Assembly (NCBI GenBank): GCA_944321845.1
Contig: CALUMT010000014.1
Span: forward strand, 1 to 64,000
Source of the DNA: an uncultured Butyricimonas sp.
GTDB taxonomy: Bacteria; Bacteroidota; Bacteroidia; Bacteroidales; Marinifilaceae
Direction of reading: 5' to 3'
Length of the DNA: 64,000 nt
Below are positions 55,610 to 64,000 of this stretch, piece by piece. The position numbers and the translations under genes are program-made. Position 1 is the first letter of the stretch. Every line of letters starts with the position of its first letter. Below the pieces are notes generated by a model, which was not told where the DNA came from, made no database searches, and saw only the letters and a program-made list of their open reading frames with translations.

Positions 55610-55643
55610 GGTAACTCTAATCTTAAATGAGATTAGAGTTACC
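55610..55643. repeat. Perfect 14-bp inverted repeat
   Basis: GGTAACTCTAATCT (55610-55623) pairs perfectly with 55630-55643 across a six-base loop. A related imperfect dyad is at 59497-59535. It overlaps the shared 36-base repeat and lies in the 307-base gap between the lipoprotein and the second TonB receptor, which otherwise is AT-rich. Confidence 0.8.
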
Positions 55644-55672
55644 CATTACAACCGACATTCTCAATAAACGTG
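55637..55672. repeat. Intergenic repeat, copy A
   Basis: The 36-base segment beginning AGTTACCCATTACAACCGAC is repeated at 59528-59563 with only one inserted T and one missing A. Similar spacing to a second shared word, AAAACCCCTAC, is found further right in both copies (near 55800 and 59670). Confidence 0.8.
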
Positions 55673-55839
55673 TTTTTACTCTCAACATATTGTAGATACT
55701 CAGCAGGAATCTACTCTTTATCTATAAACCATATCAGAAAAATTAAATCATCCATACTATATTGTAACGTTTTCAATATAAAGAGTAGAAAAGGTCATAA
55801 AACCCCTACTCAAAATACATTTCTTTTCCTGTAAAATAA

Positions 55840-58182
55840 TTAAAAATTATAGATCCAAGTAACAGAAGGAACAAACGTGAATAAACTCCATGCCCGTGTA
55901 GTAATTTTTCCATCTTTCCATTTATGATACATAATCGAGGGATTGCGCCGTCCGTAAATATTATAAACACCAAATAACCAAGAACTTCCCTTATTCTTAC
56001 GATTATTCAAGGAATACGTGACATCCAAATGGTGACAAGCCGGTAATCGAACATTATTCGGGTGTTCAATGTACTCCCAGGCATTTGGGAAGTAATTACC
56101 TGTTTCCACCTCCGGTGGTGGAGTCGTCACGAACAATTGCTTCCCGAGAGAAATATAATTCCCGGAAGCATAAGTAAAAGTCAAGGTAAGATTTTTCATG
56201 AAACGGTCACCTTCCCGCTCCGGGATATGATAATTTGCCACGATGCATAACTTGTGACGCCGATCATATTCAAACGGGAACCAATTGTTCTCGCAGATTT
56301 CCTTGAACCTCCGTTCAGATTTAGACAAAGAATAAGCTACCCATCCAGATACGATACCCTCCGTTCGTCGTAACATCATATCCACTCCATAGGCATGCCC
56401 ATCACCAACCTGCACGTGTTCCTGCCAACTGTCACCCTTGTCCTTTACGAAACGTACCCCATCCCGATAACGTAACACTTTGCTCATAAAACGGTCATAT
56501 ACTTCCGCCGAGAATTCCCAACCGCTGTCCCACACTCGAGAGATTCCGATGCTAAACAAATCAGAACGTCCTGGGGCAATCCGTTCCGTGGCAGGAACCC
56601 ACAAATCCGTATTCATCCCCACCGCTGTATTTACCAGCAAATGCATCGGCTGTTGAGCTCTCACCCAAGCAGCCTTCAATATAAAACCTTTCCCAGAACG
56701 GTAATCAACCGTCAAACGAGGTTGTAAACAAACATACGTTTTCTGCCCAGTCCGCTGCATATCCAAACGCAAACCGACATTCAGATTCCAACGCTCTCCC
56801 AACTGCCACTCGTCTTCCGCATAAACAGAGAAAGCATATAACCTTCCAGCCGTAGAATCCCGAACCTTGCTCTTGAATTGCAAACTCCCGACATATGACA
56901 TTTCCGGCAGAAAATTCAACCGGGAAATTCCCCCGCCAAAACGCAGGTAATGGCGAGTATCACAACGAAAATCAAAATCCACTTTCAACGTCATATCCTC
57001 CAAATGTGAATTCACTCGAGCCTCATCCCGACGACCATATTCCGCGTTAAACATCTCAATTTTCTGATTATTGTCAAATCGGCTATAATACATCGTCACG
57101 TTCGAGAAAAGACGGGAAGAAAAAAGATGGTTCCATCGTCCGGCCACACTCAAATTTCCCCAGTAAAAATGTACACGGTCAGGTTTTTTACTGTGGGAAT
57201 CCTTCCATTCCCCGAAATGGGAATCCCGCCCGTTATAGAAACTTAAAAACACCTTGTTACTCTTGTCTATTTCCCAATTCAGTTTCGCATTCAAATCGTA
57301 AAAATTATACCCTATGGCATAATCACTTCCGGCAACCAGAAGCCCTAATCGAAATACACCATCTAACCATGTCCGCCGAGCCGAAACAAGAAAAGAAGCC
57401 TTATCACGTTTTAAAGGACCTTCCAATATAACCGAACCTGCCACAGGACTCAAATGAAAATTTCCGGAAAATTGCTTACTATTCCCCTCCCGCATCGTCA
57501 TATCTACCACTCCGGCCAAATGCCCACCATAACGGGCCGGTAAACTTCCCGAGTGAAGTGTAACACCTTGCAAGGCATCTCCATTAAAAGCGGAAAAATA
57601 ACCAAACGCGTGATTCACATTATACACTGGCAAACCATCCAACAGGAATTGTACCTGATCCGGACTTCCTCCCCGCACACTGAAACCAGCCATTCCTTCC
57701 TGCCCACCATTTACTCCAGGCAAAAAATGCAAGGCCTTGAATACATCCGCTTCTCCCAGAACCGTTGCTATATTTCTCACCTGACTGGTAGACAAAGTAT
57801 AGGTTCCCAAATCAGGAGACAACTTCCTTGCTCCCGCGGCTCGTACATTCACCTCTTGCAATTGATATCCAGATACTAACTTCACAATCAACATAGTATC
57901 TTTCAATATATGCAAATTCACCTGTTGGGAAACAAATCCCACGTAACTTACTAACAGGGAATGTTGCCCCGGTGGCAGAGTAATAGAAAAAAATCCATAA
58001 GCATTTGTCACAACTCCCAAGCGAGTACTATCTTCGTATAAAGTAGCACCAGGCAACCGTTCCCCGGTGGCCTTATCCTCGATATAACCATATACCGTAA
58101 CTTTCTCCTGTGCCAACGCAATCTCGGCAAATAGTATTCCCATCAACCATAATATTCCAATCCTCCTCATCGCCTCAATCAT
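55840..58182 (-). CDS. TonB-dependent receptor paired with DUF4249
   Basis: 780 residues. Signal peptide (MGILFAEIALAQ), CarboxypepD-like domain (GYIEDKATGERLPGATLYED, about 32-110), plug (VLGEADVFKALHFLPGVNGG, FSVRGGSPDQVQFLLDGLPVYN) and a barrel ending FVPSVTWIYNF. This plug pattern is typical of the receptors that pair with DUF4249 lipoproteins. Its start overlaps the stop of the DUF4249 gene by eight bases. Ligand unknown. Confidence 0.93.
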   Translation of the reverse strand: MIEAMRRIGILWLMGILFAEIALAQEKVTVYGYIEDKATGERLPGATLYEDSTRLGVVTNAYGFFSITLPPGQHSLLVSYVGFVSQQVNLHILKDTMLIVKLVSGYQLQEVNVRAAGARKLSPDLGTYTLSTSQVRNIATVLGEADVFKALHFLPGVNGGQEGMAGFSVRGGSPDQVQFLLDGLPVYNVNHAFGYFSAFNGDALQGVTLHSGSLPARYGGHLAGVVDMTMREGNSKQFSGNFHLSPVAGSVILEGPLKRDKASFLVSARRTWLDGVFRLGLLVAGSDYAIGYNFYDLNAKLNWEIDKSNKVFLSFYNGRDSHFGEWKDSHSKKPDRVHFYWGNLSVAGRWNHLFSSRLFSNVTMYYSRFDNNQKIEMFNAEYGRRDEARVNSHLEDMTLKVDFDFRCDTRHYLRFGGGISRLNFLPEMSYVGSLQFKSKVRDSTAGRLYAFSVYAEDEWQLGERWNLNVGLRLDMQRTGQKTYVCLQPRLTVDYRSGKGFILKAAWVRAQQPMHLLVNTAVGMNTDLWVPATERIAPGRSDLFSIGISRVWDSGWEFSAEVYDRFMSKVLRYRDGVRFVKDKGDSWQEHVQVGDGHAYGVDMMLRRTEGIVSGWVAYSLSKSERRFKEICENNWFPFEYDRRHKLCIVANYHIPEREGDRFMKNLTLTFTYASGNYISLGKQLFVTTPPPEVETGNYFPNAWEYIEHPNNVRLPACHHLDVTYSLNNRKNKGSSWLFGVYNIYGRRNPSIMYHKWKDGKITTRAWSLFTFVPSVTWIYNF

Positions 58183-59155
58183 TTAAATCGTTAAAAGATT
58201 CATCTTTCACCTTTCGGAAAACTCGTTCTTTTACATCAACAAAACGCACATAGGAAGCCACCAGTCCGAGACCGTTTCTCACATTAGAATAAGTCCATAA
58301 TGGCGTGTAGAACAGAGGTAAACTCTCCATATTCCATAAATACTCCTGGTTCATGATAGCCGAGCGCAAATAGTGGTCATAATGTTCATCAAGACTCAAT
58401 ATAAAATGCATTCCTACTAGATAAGAATAGTAACCATTGTATTCCATGCGGTCATTCCCCAAAGGCCCACCCACATATTCCAGCATTAGTCTTTGCCCAT
58501 CAAACCCTGCATCTTCTACTCGAACAAAATAATCGTATTCAGCGGGAACTTCCTCCTCATAATCAAATGTACGATTAAAAGGATCCGCTAACGTACTATT
58601 TGTCTCTATATATGATGGTAATTCAAATCTCGTCGGACGTGTCGTGTCACCAAATGTTATTCCACGACAATAAGACAGCCAGTAATAATTCTTTTCTCCA
58701 GGAATATCCCGCCAACAATTTATCACCCGGTGGCGTATTGTATCATACGTAATACTCGCCTCCCGTATGGGTAAGGGTACTCGAGTTTCTCCCCATACGC
58801 GATCCCGATCCTTCATCCAAACCTCCACTTTATATATTGTTCCCTCCATTACTCGATGAGATAACACGTACCATCCTTCTCCCCGATAAACAGCCTTACC
58901 TATCTCCTTTCCATCGCCATATAACCACACGGAAGCCAGTTCCTCTGCCCGAAAGTCCGCCGTATCATACACGGCCTTCGTCCAAGTAACTCGTACACGT
59001 ACAGAATCATCCCCCGCACGCAAAATACAACTTAACACAGGAAGCGCTTCCCCTTTTCCCAAGTTTAAAACCATTTCCCGTTCACATCCACCCCACACTA
59101 TTCCTAGCATAGAAACCCACAGAAATTTGGTATAAAATCTCATCATCTTTCTCAT
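58175..59155 (-). CDS. DUF4249 lipoprotein
   Basis: 326 residues from the ATG at 59155 (upstream in-frame ATG at 59206 lacks a fitting signal peptide). Lipoprotein signal ending WGGCERE. Then beta-rich DUF4249 domain: LPVLSCILRAGDDSVRVRVT, VWLYGDGKEIG, YVLSHRVMEGTIYKVEV. Such proteins cap or partner the TonB receptor at the outer membrane. Upstream lies a 565-base gap with an iterated 11-bp array and two repeats, presumably its control region. Confidence 0.85.
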   Translation of the reverse strand: MRKMMRFYTKFLWVSMLGIVWGGCEREMVLNLGKGEALPVLSCILRAGDDSVRVRVTWTKAVYDTADFRAEELASVWLYGDGKEIGKAVYRGEGWYVLSHRVMEGTIYKVEVWMKDRDRVWGETRVPLPIREASITYDTIRHRVINCWRDIPGEKNYYWLSYCRGITFGDTTRPTRFELPSYIETNSTLADPFNRTFDYEEEVPAEYDYFVRVEDAGFDGQRLMLEYVGGPLGNDRMEYNGYYSYLVGMHFILSLDEHYDHYLRSAIMNQEYLWNMESLPLFYTPLWTYSNVRNGLGLVASYVRFVDVKERVFRKVKDESFNDLND

Positions 59156-59320
59156 AATTTTATTTGTAAACAAATCATCCTTTATTAGAAAGAGTGAAAA
59201 GGACATCCTATCCCCACATCTAAAATCTCAAAAAATCATAAAATCTTCATCCTATCAAATTTCCCCTATTCTTCCCCGTATATAATCCACTGTTCATCAG
59301 TATTTCACGTTGAGCATTTC

Positions 59321-59390
59321 CGTATCAATTCCGTATCATCTGCGTATCAATAGCGTAAAAATACGCAAATGATATGCAGATAATATGCAA
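59321..59390. repeat. Array of 11-bp iterated words forming a large imperfect dyad
   Basis: CGTATCA occurs three times at exact 11-base spacing (59321, 59332, 59343), followed by GCGTA-AAAA-TACGC and then TATGCA-type words at the same 11-base period on the other side (TACGCAAATGA, TATGCAGATAA, TATGCAA). The two arms (59329-59357 and 59362-59390) are complementary at 23 of 29 positions. It lies about 165-235 bases upstream of the DUF4249 start. Confidence 0.75.
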
Positions 59391-59496
59391 TTTTATAACG
59401 AGCTATTGATTGTAAATAGCCGTTTACCACGGATAAAATAGAGAGCAAACTACCAATTGTACAGAAATTTACGAGGTATAATTCTAATGTAAAATA

Positions 59497-59563
59497 GGGT
59501 AACCCTAATGTACTTATATGTCATTAAAGTTACCCATTTACAACCGACATTCTCAATAACGTG
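59497..59563. repeat. Intergenic repeat, copy B, with imperfect dyad
   Basis: GGGTAACCCTAATG (59497-59510) and CATTAAAGTTACCC (59522-59535) form a 14-base stem with two mismatches, the counterpart of the perfect one in copy A. The 36-base shared segment is at 59528-59563. A further degenerate word resembling the tail of this element lies at about 59211-59249, close to the DUF4249 start. Confidence 0.75.
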
Positions 59564-59721
59564 CTACATTTCTGTCGATATTTCTCTACAGAAATATACA
59601 TTACCAATTAATCAAATAAACCATGAATCATTCTTTGTATTTCTACTCATAAAACTCAAAAAGACACAAAACCCCTACGCCCACAATCTAAAAAAATCAT
59701 AAAATATTTTCCGGTCACTCA

Positions 59722-60201
59722 TCAACGGGAAATCCATTCCACAAAGCGGTCAGCATAGGCAATATAGAGTAATACCCAAGCCAAAAAACGCGAGAAACGG
59801 CCAAGCAACATGTAAAAAGCGGAGAGCCTGGGGCTAACACGATAAAAACCAAGGGCAATGGCAAATATATCCCCCACCAGGGGTAACCAGGTAAATAGAG
59901 CCAACCATGCCCCGAAACGTTCCACCCGCTGTTGTTGGCGGATCAATTGCTCTTTCTTTACCTTAAACCAGCGTTCAAGCCAATCCCAACGTCCCAGCCA
60001 ACCTATCCAGTAAGAAGTAAGTCCACCCAGCCAATTTCCCAAGGTGGCGATCACCAGACACCACCACACGTCAGCCCCCAACGCCAACACCCCGACGAGC
60101 AACAAATCCGCGCTCATCGGTATCACCGTGGACGCGAGAAACGAGCCCACGAATAATCCCAGGTATCCCCATTCTGCCAAAGCTTCCATGTCCGCTATCA
60201 T
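59722..60201 (-). CDS. DedA/YqaA-family membrane protein
   Basis: 159 residues from the ATG at 60201. Four to five hydrophobic segments with the SNARE-associated/VTT core: GLFVGSFLASTVIPMSADLLL, TLGNWLGGLTSYWIGW and ALFTWLPLVGDIFAIALGFYRV. The family includes DedA proteins that move phospholipid carriers across membranes; the short YqaA-like form here is less studied. Divergent from the M20 gene. Confidence 0.87.
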   Translation of the reverse strand: MIADMEALAEWGYLGLFVGSFLASTVIPMSADLLLVGVLALGADVWWCLVIATLGNWLGGLTSYWIGWLGRWDWLERWFKVKKEQLIRQQQRVERFGAWLALFTWLPLVGDIFAIALGFYRVSPRLSAFYMLLGRFSRFLAWVLLYIAYADRFVEWISR

Positions 60202-60255
60202 TAAATTCAAGGTGTAAAGATAATAAAGATTGAACGTTTTTCCCGTTTTACTCGC

Positions 60256-60263
60256 TACCTTTG
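60256..60263 (+). promoter_or_regulatory. -7 box for the M20 amidohydrolase gene
   Basis: TACCTTTG lies 30 bases before the ATG at 60294 and rules out an earlier start at 60261 inside the promoter. Confidence 0.55.
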
Positions 60264-60293
60264 CCCCGTGAAATAAAACAAAAGACGAACACT

Positions 60294-61424
60294 ATGGACT
60301 TTACCAGTATACGCCGGGAATTACACCGGTATCCCGAACTATCGGGCGAAGAAAAAGAAACGGCCTCACGCGTGGAGGATATATTAAAAACATTAGAACC
60401 CACTAAAATCATCCGTCACGTCGGCGGGCACGGTATCCTGGCCGAATACGTGTTCCCGGGTGAAGGCCCCACCCTTTTGTTCCGAGCCGACATGGACGCC
60501 GTTGCCGTGGAGGAACCGACAGACCTCTGTCCCTATCATTCCTGCCACCCGGGAGTGGCGCATAAATGCGGGCATGACGGGCATACCGCAACCCTGCTAC
60601 GCTTCGCCAAACATTTACACGAACATCCCCTACCCGCTGGACGGGTATTATTATTGTTCCAACCCGCCGAGGAAACGGGTGCCGGAGCCCGGGCTGTTCT
60701 GGAAGACAAGGTGTTGGAAGAATACCGGATTGACAAGGCTTTCGCTTACCACAATATTCCCGGTTCCCCGCTGGGAGAAGTGCTTTGCCGGAAAGGCAGT
60801 TTTACCTGCGCGGTGGTAAGCGTGGCCATCACGCTCACGGGCAAGACATCGCATGCCGCCGAACCGCAAAATGGTATCAATCCTGGAGCAGCCACTGCCG
60901 ACATCGTGCGGGAAGTGCTTCGTTGGAACAATACCGACAAGACTGCCGAGGACTATTTCCTGGCCACCCTGGTGGAAATACGAGTCGGCGAAGAAGCCTA
61001 TGGAGTCTCTGCCGGAGAAGGTGTCATCCGCTTCACGTTGCGGGCCAAAACCGACAATGTACTGCACCAGCATACCCGCCGCCTGGAGGAACTGGTCGCT
61101 TCCATCTGCGAACAAACAGAGGGGTTGCAGCATAGTATCACCCACGTGGAACCGTTCTCCGCCAACGAGAACGACAAAGCGTGCACGGACATCATCCGGG
61201 AAGCCGCCCGTCAGGAAGGACTGGCCTACACGGAACTTTCCCAACCGTTCAGTTGGGGGGAAGATTTCGGACTTTTCACGAATCACTATCCCGGGGCATT
61301 ATTCGGTCTGGGTGCCGGGGAAAACTGTCCCCCGTTACACTCCGCCCGTTACGATTTCCCGGACACGCTCATCGAGACCGGAGCAGCCATGTTCTATCGC
61401 ATGGCCGTCCTGTCCATTCAATAA
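60294..61424 (+). CDS. M20-family amidohydrolase/peptidase
   Basis: 376 residues, cytosolic. Metal-site motifs: RADMDAVAVEE, HKCGHDGHTATLL, PAEETGAGARAVLED with catalytic Glu, and the lid-domain ISHAAEPQNGINPGAA-like stretch (SHAAEPQNGINPG). The family hydrolyses N-acyl amino acids or aminobenzoyl-type amides. The exact substrate is not evident. Single-gene unit with its own promoter; its 3' end is convergent with the C11 peptidase gene. Confidence 0.9.
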   Translation: MDFTSIRRELHRYPELSGEEKETASRVEDILKTLEPTKIIRHVGGHGILAEYVFPGEGPTLLFRADMDAVAVEEPTDLCPYHSCHPGVAHKCGHDGHTATLLRFAKHLHEHPLPAGRVLLLFQPAEETGAGARAVLEDKVLEEYRIDKAFAYHNIPGSPLGEVLCRKGSFTCAVVSVAITLTGKTSHAAEPQNGINPGAATADIVREVLRWNNTDKTAEDYFLATLVEIRVGEEAYGVSAGEGVIRFTLRAKTDNVLHQHTRRLEELVASICEQTEGLQHSITHVEPFSANENDKACTDIIREAARQEGLAYTELSQPFSWGEDFGLFTNHYPGALFGLGAGENCPPLHSARYDFPDTLIETGAAMFYRMAVLSIQ

Positions 61425-61437
61425 ACCAAAAGGCTAT

Positions 61438-62643
61438 TTATTCCCCGTAAACACGGAACCAGGAGAGCGTCTGGTAATAATTCCCGTAATTCCAGGCTGC
61501 AGAAGGGACAAAGACATTCACCCCGCTGAATTTATCGGCGGGGATTTCTCCCCTGTTATAAAATGGATTCACGCAGATCTTATAAAGGACAATATCATCC
61601 AAGGCTTCCTTAACCCGGGAACTCTCTTCGTCCGAACGACTCATCCGAACCAGGTAATCACCTAAATCATAAAATATCGGGTTCGTGTAATCAATCAACG
61701 GGTAACGATATACCTCATCCTTTCGCAACGTGCTCACTTCATCGAACCGGCCACTCAGCACATCCCCGCAAACCGCGTAAAAAGCGTCCATTCCAGCCAT
61801 ATTCACCAGCGCCGCCGTACCAAAGGAAGAACTCATGGCCGCGTAATGCTCGTGATACAAATCACATACCCGCTTCAGACCGTCAACCAACTGCTCCCCT
61901 TTCCCCCACAGGTAAGGCAATATGTCCCCGTACGGGTACCCCTCTATAGGTGTTTCCGTGCACGAGGCTACCACGTAACGCACCTCGTCCCGTAAAGCAT
62001 ATAATACCTCGATGGAAGACATGTAGCAAGCATCCCACAACAAGAAATCCAACCCCTCGGGGAAAGCCCGATCCAAGGCCTCCGCCATATCCGCCACGTC
62101 CATGTGATTTCCGCCATCCACCCCAAATGAACGGGAATGTACCCAATTCACCGAAGAAAGTCCATCCGCGGGGACAGACCGACGGACACGCCCTCCTTCC
62201 ACATCATAGGAGAAACCATGTTGCGACACCCAAGCATCGGCATGGGATCCCCACACCAACCCGTAGGATTCCGCCGGATAGAGGGTTTTCATTTCATTCA
62301 CCACCTGCACGAAAGTTTCCGGGTCCGTAGAATCCATCTCCTCGTACTCTTTGATTATTTCCCGGGTAAATCCTCCTTTCCCATCCGAACGCACCCCGAT
62401 AAGCTGCGGGTTACCGCTCGTGGCATCCAGGTATATCACCACGTTGCCGTCGTAAGCATCACTCCAGTTGTCCACGACATCCTCGATATTCTTCTTCAGG
62501 GAAGAGGATATGCTTCCGCCATCATCGGCAAACATATACATCATCAATGTTCTCGATTTGCAGGGATCTTCCGATTCCTTCGTGCAGGAAACGAAGACCA
62601 GTAACAATAGCAACCAGGTATATTGTATAAAAAATCGTTTCAT
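61438..62643 (-). CDS. Clostripain-family (C11) cysteine peptidase lipoprotein
   Basis: 401 residues. Lipoprotein signal ending LVFVSCTKE (Cys near residue 20). Caspase-like fold with TLMMYMFADDGGS, the catalytic His in LVWGSHADAW and the catalytic Cys in DFLLWDACYMSSIEVLY. Clostripain-type enzymes cleave after basic residues; specificity here is untested. Probably exposed on the cell surface or periplasm. It is minus-strand, with the U32 gene upstream of it (61 bases). Confidence 0.85.
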   Translation of the reverse strand: MKRFFIQYTWLLLLLVFVSCTKESEDPCKSRTLMMYMFADDGGSISSSLKKNIEDVVDNWSDAYDGNVVIYLDATSGNPQLIGVRSDGKGGFTREIIKEYEEMDSTDPETFVQVVNEMKTLYPAESYGLVWGSHADAWVSQHGFSYDVEGGRVRRSVPADGLSSVNWVHSRSFGVDGGNHMDVADMAEALDRAFPEGLDFLLWDACYMSSIEVLYALRDEVRYVVASCTETPIEGYPYGDILPYLWGKGEQLVDGLKRVCDLYHEHYAAMSSSFGTAALVNMAGMDAFYAVCGDVLSGRFDEVSTLRKDEVYRYPLIDYTNPIFYDLGDYLVRMSRSDEESSRVKEALDDIVLYKICVNPFYNRGEIPADKFSGVNVFVPSAAWNYGNYYQTLSWFRVYGE

Positions 62644-62703
62644 TATCCATCATTTAAAACAAGCGCCAAGGTAAGCATTTTCCCGTTCTTCTCAAAACGG
62701 TTC

Positions 62704-64000
62704 TCAAGCCAGTGTCCGTATTTTCATGAAACAGGCGGCACAATCGAATTCCAACCGGAAACGCCCCAGCGGATTCACCAGGTAAAGAGGATACTGCACG
62801 CCTTTATCCCGTCCCTGTTTCCGACACAAGCCCAACTCGTGAAGCAGACAGTAGCGCGTTGTCATCACCTCCCGTCCCGGTACACGGCCGCTCTTCTCGA
62901 ATCCGGACTCAACATTCCCCGCACCATGTTCCCGATAGAAATCAGCCGCCAGCCCATTCACCACGTTCAGTTTCCAATCGGCAGGCAAGGTATACGGTAC
63001 CTCCGCGTGTAGTGGAGTCTGTACCCATTTTTCCCTGTTCTTTTCCCGGGCTGCCGTCAACATCTCCAGCAAATGCCGCCGACAAGCGTTCAGCGCTGCC
63101 GCCGGTACAAAAACGACCTCGTCACCCGTGTATTCCACCCGTGTACACACGTAATCGGTACCCCCGCATTTCCCCAACTGAGTGCATATACGTTCCCGTT
63201 GAGCCGGATTTTCCGCCAAGGGAAAAGTCTCCTCGCTCATGGACTCAACCCGTACGCCATCTTCATCCTCCGCCTCCAACCACAAATGTCCCTCCCTACT
63301 CCCGGCCGTGATAGCGATACTGATTTTCCGCGTGGAATCCCCCTTTGCCAGGCGGGTCACGAATTCATGGTCATAATTTCGGTACAACACCGTACCCGGA
63401 CGCACGTTCACCCGTTCATTACAGATTAACCGGTTGCCCTCCACCCGATTCACCTTGATGCCCCTCAATTCCTGCCCGTCAAAATAGCATAAACCATCGG
63501 CATTATGTATATCCTCCCCGGCTTCCACGACAAGCATGTTCCCCTGACACTGCTTTACTGTCGCCACCCGTTTACCGGTGGATTTCGGGGTATCCATGTT
63601 CACCAGATGAGCGGGACGACCGGCAAAAAAATACTCCGTGTATCCCCGGTTGAAACTTCGTTCCGGATCCGGGGTGAAGGAGGTATTCACGACACCAGAT
63701 GCTACCCGGGAATATTTCTCCGGATTATTCGCCACGATTTCATTCAAACGTTGGGAATAATAAGCCGTAACATTCGACACGTAATCCGCCTCTTTCAGGC
63801 GCCCCTCTATTTTGAAAGAATCAATTCCCGCTTCAGCCAACTCCGCCAAATGAGCCGAGAGATTCAAATCCTTCAGGGAAAGTACATACTTGTCATTCAC
63901 CAACCGGCGCCCCGAGGCATCCTCCACACTCCATTTCATGCGACAAGCCTGGGCACACTCGCCCCGGTTGGCCGAACGCCCCGTAAGGTAATGCGACAGA
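62704..64000 (-). CDS. U32-family peptidase, C-terminal part (N-terminus outside window)
   Basis: The frame runs past the window edge on the minus strand. Reading in from 63999, HYLTGRSANRGECAQACRMKW contains the U32 signature, with no start in view; the ATG at 63939 is internal. The present 430 or so residues include LVNDKYVLSLKDLNLSAHL, GIDSFKIEGRLKEADYVSNV and a C-terminal region typical of the long U32 forms. The family includes collagenase-like PrtC and tRNA-hydroxylation factors (TrhP). The missing N-terminus prevents finer placement. Confidence 0.9.
   Translation of the reverse strand, partial: LSHYLTGRSANRGECAQACRMKWSVEDASGRRLVNDKYVLSLKDLNLSAHLAELAEAGIDSFKIEGRLKEADYVSNVTAYYSQRLNEIVANNPEKYSRVASGVVNTSFTPDPERSFNRGYTEYFFAGRPAHLVNMDTPKSTGKRVATVKQCQGNMLVVEAGEDIHNADGLCYFDGQELRGIKVNRVEGNRLICNERVNVRPGTVLYRNYDHEFVTRLAKGDSTRKISIAITAGSREGHLWLEAEDEDGVRVESMSEETFPLAENPAQRERICTQLGKCGGTDYVCTRVEYTGDEVVFVPAAALNACRRHLLEMLTAAREKNREKWVQTPLHAEVPYTLPADWKLNVVNGLAADFYREHGAGNVESGFEKSGRVPGREVMTTRYCLLHELGLCRKQGRDKGVQYPLYLVNPLGRFRLEFDCAACFMKIRTLA

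Noticed and set aside
1-64000. Search for CRISPR arrays, tRNA or rRNA genes and insertion sequences
   Set aside because: I saw no regularly spaced direct repeats with unique spacers, no cloverleaf or rRNA core sequence and no transposase; a tRNA scan could still find one I overlooked.

Overview
The window looks like a chromosomal stretch from an anaerobic member of the Bacteroidales. Supporting signs are TAnnTTTG-type -7 promoter boxes, TonB-dependent receptors with CarboxypepD-like N-termini, an ECF sigma/FecR (DUF4974) pair, DUF4249, DUF6266 and BACON-type families, a long NusB, and anaerobic metabolism (class III ribonucleotide reductase, Pta-AckA, a PPi-type phosphofructokinase). The gene set and style suggest Odoribacteraceae (for example Butyricimonas), but that placement is inference.

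Layout. 1-6.3 kb: an AT-richer accessory run of small membrane and cytosolic proteins, a DUF4274-like protein, two ankyrin proteins and a DUF1266 protein, closed by a hairpin. It resembles the immunity or accessory arrays found behind secreted-toxin loci, but no toxin is visible. 6.5-29 kb: mostly housekeeping genes: a coiled-coil membrane protein, fhs, a CBM9-like protein, a membrane metallophosphoesterase, an LtaS-like sulfatase, dnaB, fabI, an OmpA-family porin, recN, nusB, a LOG protein, nth, a copper chaperone and copA, a YidE/AspT-type transporter, a BACON lipoprotein gene broken by one in-frame stop, fabG and an SDR.

28.9-37.5 kb is the most unusual part. Two divergent DUF6266 paralogues flank a four-gene minus-strand operon: a tail-anchored protein with a degenerate J-like N-terminus, a membrane protein whose C-terminus resembles GrpE, a divergent Hsp70 and a TerB-like protein. 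Together they look like a self-contained, membrane-tethered Hsp70 machine. A 1.2 kb gap beside it holds a 24-bp tandem repeat, divergent promoters and a structured leader.

37.6-49 kb: a GHL10-type glycosidase-like protein, a cobalamin riboswitch in front of nrdD-nrdG, an AlaX-like editing protein, pta-ackA, lemA with two TPM-domain genes, and a phosphofructokinase. 49-59.2 kb: two outer-membrane uptake modules on the minus strand. The first is ECF sigma - FecR - small secreted protein - TonB receptor - acid-phosphatase-like enzyme. The second is DUF4249 lipoprotein - TonB receptor, followed by a separate small lipoprotein. Related intergenic repeats flank the second module, and an 11-bp iterated array lies upstream of it. 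59.7-64 kb: a DedA-like membrane protein, an M20 amidohydrolase, a clostripain-family (C11) lipoprotein peptidase and the C-terminal part of a U32 peptidase that runs off the window.
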